Assembly: GCF_037204085.1 (NCBI RefSeq) | Contig: NZ_JBBCBW010000017.1 | Coordinates: 1-64,000, forward strand | From: Variovorax sp037204085 | GTDB lineage: Bacteria > Pseudomonadota > Gammaproteobacteria > Burkholderiales > Burkholderiaceae_C | Length of the DNA stretch: 64,000 nucleotides | Direction of reading: 5' to 3' | Shown here: positions 10,859 through 19,200 of the stretch, piece by piece | Layout of the letters: each line of letters starts with the position of its first letter | How positions within the stretch are numbered: position 1 is the stretch's first letter | Position numbers and translations under genes: made by a program | The notes under the pieces: generated by a model | Told to the model about the DNA's origin: nothing | What the model saw: the letters and a program-made list of their open reading frames with translations, nothing else | The model's database searches: none

Positions 10859-11911
10859 ATGACAACTAAAACCTTTCCCATGCCCAAGGGCGCCGATCAG
10901 GTGCAAGAGCTGATGGCCAGCCAACTCGCAGATTTCCGAACGAAGCGGGCAGCGGCGGAGGCTCGTGGAATCGACCTGATCGCAGAGCGTATCTCGCGAT
11001 ACCTGACGCGCTGGAAAGAAGCACTGGTCTACGTCAACGAAGGCGAGAAGATTCTTGACCTGGGGGTCGGATGGATGCCGCCTCAAATCTTTGAGATGCT
11101 GATCAAGGAGCGTGGGCACAACTATCACGCCTTCGATGTCGATCGGAGTTCGATTCAGCACCTAGTCGATCTCGGAATAACAGCCGGCCTGCCAGCCAGC
11201 AACTTCAAAACAGGGGAGGTGTCTTGCCTCCCCTTTGATGGAAAGTTCAGCCTCGTCTTCTCCAGCCATTGTCTAGAGCACGCGGTTGACATCGTCGGCA
11301 CGCTGGCAGAGATCCGCCGCGTGCTGAAAGACGGAGGTGTGCTCTTCATGTCTGTGCCGCTAGGCTTCGACGACAGCGACGAGCACCTCCTGTTCCACGG
11401 GCCCGGCGAATGGATCGCCATGCTCACTGCAGCCGGGTTTGAAGTTCTCGCGCACACCATTGGCACGATCTACACCGCATCGGCCGACCTGACCATCTTG
11501 GCAAGACATCGCGATGCTGCGCCGGCAGACCCCGCGACCTCGCGCGGCATCGCTGAACGATTCTCGAAAGCGGGTCGCACATTGCTGCGCAGCAATCATG
11601 AATCCCTGACTTACCCGAACGGCGCCAGCGCAGGTGGCGGAGCCCAGGCGATCATGCAAGGCGTCGGCTCTCGCATGGAAGCGACGCTGCAGGTGTCGCC
11701 GCGGGCCCTAGTGGTGACTCGTCACCCATGGTCTGGGATGCTGCGCATCAGCGATGGAACGTCGCACACCATGATCGACTGCTACCACACCACGACTCAT
11801 CAGTACGGCGTCGACCTGACTGGTTTCAAGCCCGATTTTGAGGTCGAACTGATCGGCAGGAACCCACTTTCTAAGGGGTTCGAATGCGTGGTGGCCGGCG
11901 TTCTTATTTAA
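10859..11911 (+). CDS. SAM-dependent methyltransferase (type 11-like)
   Basis: A 350-aa protein with a class I methyltransferase core at about residues 55-200. Motif I is KILDLGVGWMPPQIF, the acidic residue after motif II is in YHAFDVDRSS, and the conserved SLVFSSHCLEHAVD and RRVLKDGGVLFMSVP complete the Methyltransf_11 pattern. The last 130 residues are an extra beta-rich region (VVTRHPWSGMLRISDGTSH) that I do not recognise; it may bind the substrate. The start is the ATG at 10859, although the upstream TTG at 10844 is in frame. It is the last gene of the block before the tRNA-Gly. Confidence 0.75.
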   Translation: MTTKTFPMPKGADQVQELMASQLADFRTKRAAAEARGIDLIAERISRYLTRWKEALVYVNEGEKILDLGVGWMPPQIFEMLIKERGHNYHAFDVDRSSIQHLVDLGITAGLPASNFKTGEVSCLPFDGKFSLVFSSHCLEHAVDIVGTLAEIRRVLKDGGVLFMSVPLGFDDSDEHLLFHGPGEWIAMLTAAGFEVLAHTIGTIYTASADLTILARHRDAAPADPATSRGIAERFSKAGRTLLRSNHESLTYPNGASAGGGAQAIMQGVGSRMEATLQVSPRALVVTRHPWSGMLRISDGTSHTMIDCYHTTTHQYGVDLTGFKPDFEVELIGRNPLSKGFECVVAGVLI

Positions 11912-12110
11912 ACCGTAGGCAACCTACCTCCCGGGAGCTGGCTTGAGAACTTGGCGACTCGAACGTCAAAGAACATGGCCCTATACTCCGGCTGTCGGCT
12001 CCCGCAGGCATGCGGAAGACGAGTGGTTTCGGGTGTAGTTTCTCTCAAAAAACCTACGCCAAGTTGATAGGGGTGAGGCCGGGTGACGTTGGGAACACGG
12101 TCGAAGCTAA

Positions 12111-12202
12111 ATCTCAACTTCCCTCTGTAAAATCAGGCACTTAGGTCGATAGCTCGTTAGAAGTCAACGGGCTGCAAAATGCGGGTGTAGTTCAATGGTA
12201 GA
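12111..12202 (+). repeat. Right copy of the tRNA-Gly-flank duplication
   Basis: This stretch is related to 7423-7510. The final 22 bases, the 5' half of the tRNA gene, are identical, and the upstream part has diverged. A third short match to the tRNA 5' end (CGGGTGTAGTTT) lies near 12028. It is followed by AAACCTACGCC, a string that also occurs twice just after the left copy (about 7550-7570). These repeated junction strings suggest past recombination at this tRNA. Confidence 0.75.
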
Positions 12203-12254
12203 ACGGCAGCTTCCCAAGCTTCATACGAGGGTTCGATTCCCTTCACCCGCTCCA
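12181..12254 (+). tRNA. tRNA-Gly (anticodon CCC)
   Basis: A complete cloverleaf can be drawn. The acceptor GCGGGTG pairs with CACCCGC, the D-arm is GTTC/GAAC, the anticodon loop is TTCCCAA, the T-arm has loop TTCGATT, and the 3' CCA is encoded. It resembles E. coli glyU (CCC) closely. One oddity: the anticodon stem GCAGC/GCTTC has a C-U mismatch at its second pair (positions 28-42 in tRNA numbering). Confidence 0.95.
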
Positions 12255-12541
12255 AGCGCTGCGCAAATAGCTGAAACTCCGCGCGAGTAAGAGGCGCTTC
12301 GCCAGCCGCATCTACAGCACGCCCATGCCAAGCAGTGCTGTTCAAGGCCCCTACGGTTCATCCCACCTGCATCGCAAGCATTCGCTCGGCCCGGGCCATG
12401 CGCAACATGCGGCCCTTCGAGAGAAAGCAACGCATTCCTCGCTGCTCCGACCCGTACGCCCCCGTCATGCAGGAGACAGCCGCCCAGCCCGCACCCGGGC
12501 ACCATCGAGGCACTCCCAACCCCCCTCGAAAGACGTCTCTC

Positions 12542-13774
12542 ATGGAATTCGCCTACACGCCCAAGGTCCAGGACTTGCGCACGCGCCTGCTTGCCTTCAT
12601 GGATGCGCACATCTACCCCAACGAGAAGCGCCAGGCTGAAGAGGCGCATCAGTCGTATCTCAACGCGCAGAAGAATGGCGGCTTCTACACCGGCCTGCCG
12701 CTGCTCGAAGAACTGAAAGAAAAGGCTCGCGCGGCAGGCCTGTGGAACCTGTTCCTGCCCGAGACGGCGCACGGTGCGGGCTTGACGAACCTGGAGTACG
12801 CGCCGCTGTGCGAGATCATGGGCCGCCGCTACTGGAGCGCCGAGGCGTTCAACTGCAGTGCGCCGGACACGGGCAACACCGAGGTGATCGAGCGCTACGG
12901 TTCGGCCGCGCAGAAGGCGCGCTGGCTGCAGCCGCTGCTCGACGGGCAGATTCGCTCCGCCTTTGCAATGACCGAACCGGAAGTGGCCTCTTCGGACGCC
13001 ACCAACATCGCGTGCAGTATCCGGCGTGAGGGCAACGAATACGTGATCAACGGGCGCAAGTGGTACATCACGGGCGCAATGAACGAGCGGTGCAAGCTGT
13101 TCATCCTGATGGGCAAGACGGACCCGGACAACGCCGATCGCCATCGGCAGCAGTCGATGGTCATCGTGCCCGCGGACACGCCCGGCATCACGGTGCTGCG
13201 CGACATGGCGCTGGTCAATCACTTCGATGCGCCGTTCGGCCACCCGGAGGTGCTGTTCGAGAACGTGCGGGTACCGGCCGACAACATCCTGCTGGGCGAG
13301 GGCCGCGGTTTCGAAATTGCGCAGGGCCGCCTTGGGCCGGGGCGCATTCACCACTGCATGCGCATGATCGGCATGGCCGAGTCGGCGCTGGAGATGATGT
13401 GCGAACGCGTGGTGTCGCGCGTGGCTTTCGGCAAGCCGCTTTCCGAACAGGGCGTGTGGCGCGAACGCATTGCCAAGAGCCGCATGCTGATCGACCAGAC
13501 GCGCTGGATGGTGCTGCACGCAGCCTGGCGCATGGACACGGTGGGCAACAAGGTGGCGGCGCAGGAGATCGCGATGATCAAGGTGATTGCACCCAACAAC
13601 TGCATTCAGGTGATCGACGACGCGATGCAGGCCTTCGGTGCCATGGGCTTGAGCCAGGACACGCTGCTGGTTAACTTCTGGGCCTACGCCCGCCACCTGC
13701 GCATGGCCGATGGCCCGGATGAAGTGCACCGCAACGCGATTGCCAAGCACGAGCTCGCGCGCTACGCACGGTGA
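12542..13774 (+). CDS. Acyl-CoA dehydrogenase family protein
   Basis: A 410-aa flavoprotein of the acyl-CoA dehydrogenase superfamily, which oxidises acyl-CoA to enoyl-CoA and passes electrons to ETF. It shows the usual order: a helical N-domain with GLWNLFLPE, a beta-domain with AMTEPEVASSDATN and GRKWYITGA, and a C-terminal helical domain with GRLGPGRIHHCMRMIG, AFGAMGLSQDT and the R-MADGPDEVHRN segment. The last is typical of the ACAD10/11-like branch. The start at 12542 (MEFAYTPKVQDLR) is chosen because the earlier in-frame extension has low-complexity, non-homologous sequence. It stands alone downstream of tRNA-Gly and convergent with the methyltransferase pair; a small hairpin (13785-13803) lies between them. 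Confidence 0.9.
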   Translation: MEFAYTPKVQDLRTRLLAFMDAHIYPNEKRQAEEAHQSYLNAQKNGGFYTGLPLLEELKEKARAAGLWNLFLPETAHGAGLTNLEYAPLCEIMGRRYWSAEAFNCSAPDTGNTEVIERYGSAAQKARWLQPLLDGQIRSAFAMTEPEVASSDATNIACSIRREGNEYVINGRKWYITGAMNERCKLFILMGKTDPDNADRHRQQSMVIVPADTPGITVLRDMALVNHFDAPFGHPEVLFENVRVPADNILLGEGRGFEIAQGRLGPGRIHHCMRMIGMAESALEMMCERVVSRVAFGKPLSEQGVWRERIAKSRMLIDQTRWMVLHAAWRMDTVGNKVAAQEIAMIKVIAPNNCIQVIDDAMQAFGAMGLSQDTLLVNFWAYARHLRMADGPDEVHRNAIAKHELARYAR

Positions 13775-13814
13775 CAACGCAGATAGGGCTCGCGAGCAGC
13801 CCTCTCCCTTCACC

Positions 13815-14591
13815 TTACCCTGCAAGGTCGAAGCAGCACCCCGCGTAATACGGTTTGTCCCCGCCCTCGACAAAGGGCACTTCGATCGGCTTGCCTACGT
13901 TGCGCCATGCATCGCGTCGCTTGTATCCGGCGTTTCTCAGCTCGGCCCACAGCTCCTCGTCATGCTGGATGCGATAGGGGCACACAGCAAAGCCGATGCT
14001 GTTGAGCGTGTAGATGGTGCGCTCGGGGTGAACGGCGGTCGTGTTCAGCACGATGCGCTTGGGCTTTACTGCAAGCGACGCAATAATTTCCGCGATGCGG
14101 ACGGGCAGGTACTGCAGGCTGCCCGAGGCATACAGCACGTCGCAGCCGCTGGCATCTTCGTAGTTGGTGGTAAAGCTCAGTTGCGCGGTCGCCTCGCGTC
14201 GCACGGCCAGTTCGCGCCCGGTTTGCACCACGCCCGGTACATCGCAAACAGTCCATCGCAGGTTGTCGGGATAAGGCATCACGCGGCGAAACGCGTAGTA
14301 CTTTATGCCCACGTGTCCGCCCAGGTCGAACACGCGCGACATGCCCGCATCGAGGGATCTCGAGAGCCAGAAAAGGCCTGGGTAATCGTAGAAATAAATC
14401 TGGTGGCTGTAGATTTCCCAGGCTGCTTCGGCGTTGTCGTAGCCCACCGCCTTCGAAGGGGGTGCGCCTGCTTCGGCGGCGGCAAAACTCTCGAACGAGC
14501 CCATGAAAAGGTTCTCGTCCTGGTTATCCAGGAATTTGCGCTCGTAGTCGCTCGGTGTCAGGGGCGTTTGCGGCATCAGGGTTGCAAGCAT
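13815..14591 (-). CDS. Putative methyltransferase, TIGR04325-like
   Basis: A 258-aa protein resembling the LIC12133/TIGR04325 group of putative methyltransferases found in polysaccharide loci. Motif I is RVFDLGGHVGIKYYAF, followed by WTVCDVPGVVQTG, then DVLYASGSLQYLP and KRIVLNTTAVHP. It is the downstream member of a two-gene minus-strand unit, 34 bases after the methyltransferase at 14626-15513. That unit is divergent from the NRPS-exopolysaccharide operon, so both may modify the sugars or the peptide made there. The family name is from motif memory and should be confirmed by profile search. Confidence 0.7.
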   Translation of the reverse strand: MLATLMPQTPLTPSDYERKFLDNQDENLFMGSFESFAAAEAGAPPSKAVGYDNAEAAWEIYSHQIYFYDYPGLFWLSRSLDAGMSRVFDLGGHVGIKYYAFRRVMPYPDNLRWTVCDVPGVVQTGRELAVRREATAQLSFTTNYEDASGCDVLYASGSLQYLPVRIAEIIASLAVKPKRIVLNTTAVHPERTIYTLNSIGFAVCPYRIQHDEELWAELRNAGYKRRDAWRNVGKPIEVPFVEGGDKPYYAGCCFDLAG

Positions 14592-14625
14592 GGGTCGGTC
14601 TCCTCTTTGTTCTTGTGGAGCGGCT

Positions 14626-15513
14626 TTATTCAGCCGCCAGGTTTGGCGCGTCGCCGCGGCGCTTGGCCACGCACATCAATGACAACGCACTGGTAGGTGC
14701 CGAAGGCCGGCGGCCGGACAGCACATTGCCCAGCCGGTATTTCCATTGCGCCGGCCCCACGACGCCGCTCAGCGCTTCGGCGCCGATCTGATGGTTGTGC
14801 GGATAAACGTGCACGTCAAAGCCGAGCGGCTCCAGCGTCGACTTGAAGAACTCCTTCGTGACGCCGTCGCCCGGCTGGTGATGGACTTCGGTCCTGAGGC
14901 CCCAAGACTGCTGGCTGCCGGTCTTGTGAAAGCCATGCCGGATGGCCCGGTAGACCCACAGCCGCGCATCCCACATGAGCTTGGCGATGCCCTTGTAGTC
15001 CCATGCGGTGAGCTGCGGATCGTGGTCGGTTACCAAGAGGCCGTGCGGCTTTACGAGCCGGGCGCCTTCGCGCAGCACCGCGGCCATGTCGTCGCAATGG
15101 TGCAGCGACGCATTGATGGCGACGATGTCTGCCACATGCGAGCGAAAAGGCGTGTAGGCCGCATCGGCCAGCACCGCCGTATAGCCCAGCTTTGCGGCCA
15201 GCTCCAGAGAGCCGGGGGCGACATCCACGCCCACCAGAAGCCGCGGCTTTCCGCCTACGGTGGCAAAGATGTTCCCGGGTCCGCAGCCCAGGTCGATGAC
15301 GATCTTGTCCGTCCAGTCCCCCGCTGCCGCGAGCCATCGGCTCCTGAAATGTGCGTCTCGATGGCAAAAGTCGAGGTATTCCTGAGCCCACTGCGGATTG
15401 CCAAAATAAGTGGCATTGGCGGTAATGGCTTCTGTTTTTCGCTTGAGTCCGGACTCATAGTAGACCCCGGATTGCTTCAAATTTACATTCGGCAATAAGA
15501 TGTCCCGGAACAT
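14626..15513 (-). CDS. Class I SAM-dependent methyltransferase
   Basis: A 295-aa protein with clear methyltransferase motifs: IVIDLGCGPGNIF (motif I), LLVGVDVAPGSLELA (motif II), VADIVAINASLHHCDD and ARLVKPHGLLVTDHDP. The last 120 residues carry a variable substrate region (GDGVTKEFFKSTLEPLGFDV). The N-terminus KQSGVYYESGLKRKT is not part of the core. It is the first gene after the 708-bp control region and reads away from the NRPS-PKS, so the two units may share regulatory sequence. The acceptor is unknown; location suggests an exopolysaccharide or its lipid-linked intermediate. Confidence 0.8.
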   Translation of the reverse strand: MFRDILLPNVNLKQSGVYYESGLKRKTEAITANATYFGNPQWAQEYLDFCHRDAHFRSRWLAAAGDWTDKIVIDLGCGPGNIFATVGGKPRLLVGVDVAPGSLELAAKLGYTAVLADAAYTPFRSHVADIVAINASLHHCDDMAAVLREGARLVKPHGLLVTDHDPQLTAWDYKGIAKLMWDARLWVYRAIRHGFHKTGSQQSWGLRTEVHHQPGDGVTKEFFKSTLEPLGFDVHVYPHNHQIGAEALSGVVGPAQWKYRLGNVLSGRRPSAPTSALSLMCVAKRRGDAPNLAAE

Positions 15514-16221
15514 TTTGAATCCTTCAAGAGTTACGAATCTTGAGACAAGTTATTGCGCAAGAATTACATGACTTCGGATTCCAGAACGGGAATTTTTAAC
15601 TTGGTTACAAGCTCGAATGATTAATAACAGGGGCCGTTTACCCTGTTTATCCATACATCCTTAGTTCTCAATATTTTGGCGTCGCGTTCGCACCACTTGC
15701 GGGCGTCGATGCTGGGGCAGCGCCCCTCCGATCAAGGCCGAACTGTAATCACCAGGCCCCGGTGCAACGCCGGGATCCCCGCTCCTTCTTTTGGCCGCAG
15801 CCCGGCATGCCATGCAGGCGCTTTGTCATGGGTCTGTCCGAGGGAAACGGGGCGATTGTCTCCCCCGAAAGGGGGCACATCGCTCATGCGCCAGAGCCAG
15901 GGAATTTTTACATTGGTTCCTCCGTGAACAACTCACGGCCGCTGTTTTCACGCAGACCGGGAACCCGAGCGCACCCTCGATAGCGAGTTACCTACTTGAA
16001 TCGAGTGATTAGCTACCCTGTTTGGGCGATATCAGGTAGTACGTCTATGTAACAAATGATTCCGGAGTGTAACTTGACCAACATTTGCCCCCACCGTCTG
16101 CGTCAAACACCCTAGGATTGCCTCCGAAATATGACCAAACGTACTACCTCCTTTTATTTTTACTTAATGCAATTTTTCCGTATTCAATGTATTAGCAGAT
16201 TTTACTCATTCGAGCTTTTTC
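15514..16221. promoter_or_regulatory. Long divergent control region before the NRPS-exopolysaccharide operon
   Basis: These 708 bases hold no supported gene and are distinctly richer in A and T than the flanks. They contain a perfect 7-bp hairpin AACAGGG/CCCTGTT at 15626-15647. A 17/19 direct repeat GGGAATTTTTnnnTTGGTT sits at 15588-15606 and 15900-15918, and TACCCTGTTT occurs at 15639-15648 and again at 16014-16023. An 11-bp inverted repeat is listed separately. Such repeated sites in a divergent promoter suggest regulator binding, but no protein can be named. The first NRPS start codon at 16222 has only a weak ribosome site. Confidence 0.5.
16034..16149. promoter_or_regulatory. Widely spaced exact inverted repeat upstream of NRPS-PKS
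   Basis: AGGTAGTACGT at 16034-16044 is matched by its exact reverse complement ACGTACTACCT at 16139-16149, 94 bases apart. The second arm ends 73 bases before the NRPS-PKS start. Two such half sites could be operators bridged by a looping regulator, or ends of a small lost element. Confidence 0.45.
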
Positions 16222-19200
16222 ATGAAACTTCATTCGGTTTTTTCGGTGCAATTCGAAGCCCCCCAGCTTTCGCTTGGCGACCTGTTCATTTCGCTGCCCG
16301 GTTCGGCAACGGCAGAGCGAATTGGCAGCTCAATGGCAGTCGCACCGAAAAATCTACGGCATTGGAGCCAATGGGCAGCAGCCGCCGGTCAATTGCCGGA
16401 CACCCCATTTGCAGCAGCCTGGCTCCTGTTGCAGGCGCGCTGGCTCGGCGCCCAGCAAGTGGTTCTGCACGAAGCGTCGGCACACCCCTCGCAAGCAGCC
16501 GCAAGGCACACCACGCTTGCCGAGACGTTCGATCCCGCACAGCCGGCAAGTGCATGGCTGGCCATGCTCGACCAGAAGCGGCGCCAGGCCGCTGAAGCAC
16601 TCGAAGCAGACACGCCCGAGTCCTCGCCAAGTTGTCTCTGGCTGCGCGGCGAAGCCGTCGCCCCCTCACTCCAGGCACCCCTTCACCTCTGGCTGAACGC
16701 CGCATCCGACACGCCGTGCCTCCACGCCGACGCGGCGGCAGGCCTTCTGGATGCCGCATCCATCGAGCAATTGCTGGCGTCCATCGCCGACACGGCCGCT
16801 GACCTGCTCAGCCGACCCGACGCACCGCTTGGCGACATCCGCACCCTGCCCCCGGCTGACCGCGAGCAACAGCTCGTCGCCTGGAACACGCCGCTCGCTC
16901 CGCTGGATCGCCAACTCAACGCTGCGCAAATGTTCAGCCGCCAGGCCGCCGCCACGCCCGATGCGCCGGCCCTTGCCGAAGGCGATGCGCAGATGAGCTA
17001 CAGCGAGCTCGAGTGCCGCTCCGGCCAGCTCGCCCAACGCCTGCAGCAAATGGGTGTGCAGACGGGTGACGCCGTCGGGCTGTTGCTCGACCGTTCAATG
17101 GCGGCCGTGGTGGCCCAGTTGGGCGTTCTCAAGGCGGGCGCGGCCTACGTGCCGGTGCCGACGGACTTTCCGGCCGAGCGGATTGCCTACATGCTGGCCG
17201 AAGCGAATGCGCAGCTGACCATCGCCGCACCTGCGCACCGCCATCTCGTGTCTGAGTCGATGGCCGTGCTGGTGCTCGACGAGTCCGCAGAAGTGCCCGA
17301 CGGCGCCGAAGGCAATGCTGCGCCTGCTTCGTGGAAGGCCCCGGCCATCGACGGCGAATCGGTGGCGTACGTGATGTACACCTCGGGCTCTACCGGCGCG
17401 CCCAAGGGCATCGAGATCTGTCATCGCGCGATTCTTCGCCTGGTAGTCGATGCCGGCTACGTCGACCTGGCCCCCGGCCGCGCCATGTTGCATGCCGCGC
17501 CGCTCGGCTTCGATGCCTCGACGCTCGAAGTCTGGGGGCCGCTGCTCAACGGCGGCTGCTGCGTCATTCACGACGAGCGCGTGCCCACGGGTGCCGGCCT
17601 TGCCCGCACCATTGCACGCCACAACGTGCACACCGCCTGGCTCACGGCGGCGCTGTTCAATGCGGTGATCGACGACAACCCGGCGCATCTCTCGGGCCTG
17701 CGGCACCTGCTTACCGGCGGCGAAGCTCTTTCGGTGCCGCATGTGCGGCGCGCACTGGCCGCGCTTCCGCAGCTCGCGCTGAGCAACGGCTACGGGCCGA
17801 CCGAGTGCACGACCTTCGCGGCCACCTACCGCATTCCCGCCCCGCTGCCCGCCGACCTGCGCTCGGTGCCGCTCGGGCGGCCCATCAAGGACACGGTGCT
17901 GCGCGTGCTGAGCCCCACGATGGCCCTGCTTCCCACGGGCCTGGTGGGCGAGCTCTGCATCGGCGGACACGGACTGGCGCGCGGCTACCTGCGGCAACCC
18001 GCGCTGACGGAAGAACGCTTCGTGCCCGACCCGTTCGGCGCGCCGGGCGAGCGCCTGTACCACACGGGCGACCTTGCGCGCTGGCTGCCCGACGGCACCA
18101 TCGAGTTCATCGGCCGGCGCGATGGGCAGGTCAAGATCCACGGCCACCGTATCGAAACCGGCGAGGTGGAGGCAGCCATCCTCGCCCACCCGGCCGTAAA
18201 GAACTGCGCCGTTGTCGCGCGGCCCGATGCCGACGGGCAGTTGAGCCTCGTCGCCTACCTTGTTGCGCGCTCGCAAGAAAAGCTCTCGTGGGAGGCGCTG
18301 CGCGCGCACCTGGCGGCCCGCCTGCCCGCGGCCTTGGTGCCCTCCGCACAAGTGTGGCTCGAGCAGCTGCCGGTCACCGCCAACGGCAAGCTCGACCGCA
18401 AGGCGCTGCCCGAACCAGCCGGCGACCGGCCCGACCTTGCACAGCCGTTCGAAGAAGCGCGCAACGCCACCGAGCAACGCGTGTGCGAAGCCTTTGCGCG
18501 CGCGCTGCGCATTGCCAAGGTGGGCCGCAACGACAACTTCTTCGACCTGGGCGGCGATTCGATGCGCGTGCTGCAGGTGCTGGCCGATCTGCAGCGGGAC
18601 AGCGCAAAGCCGCTTTCGACCAATCTCTTCTTCCGCTATCCGACGCCGGCCGCAATGGCGGCTCAGTTGGCGTCCGCCGGTGATGCGGCACCCGCAGCCA
18701 TCAATCGGCCACGCACATCCCAGGCGGCGAACACGTCCGACTTGCAAGACGCCGTGGCGCTGATCGCCACCGCAGGCCGCTTTCCGGGCGCCGCGGATGT
18801 CGAGCAGTTCTGGGACAACCTGGTTGCCGGCCGCGACACCATCAGCTTCTTCGACGACGAGACGCTCGATGCCGGCGTGTCCGAGGCCCTGCGCACCGAC
18901 CCGGCCTATGTGCGTGCCCGCGGCGTGATCGAAGGCATCGAGAACTTCGACGCCGCCTTCTTCGGCATCGGCCCGAAGGAAGCGGCGCTGATGGACCCGC
19001 AGCAGCGCGTGTTCCTCGAGATCTGCTGGGAGTGCCTGGAACGCGCCGGCTATGTGCCCGACGCGGCCCCCGGCCCCGTGGGCGTGTATGCCGGCATGTA
19101 CAACGCCAGCTACTTCCAGCGCCACGTGAGCACGCGGCCCGACCTCATCGAAGCCGTGGGCGAGTTCCAGGTGATGCTGGCCAACGAGAAGGACTACATC

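Noticed and set aside
13785..13803. Hairpin AGGGCT/AGCCCT as a bidirectional terminator
   Set aside because: The stem is only six pairs and no T-run follows on either strand. Left out as a feature.
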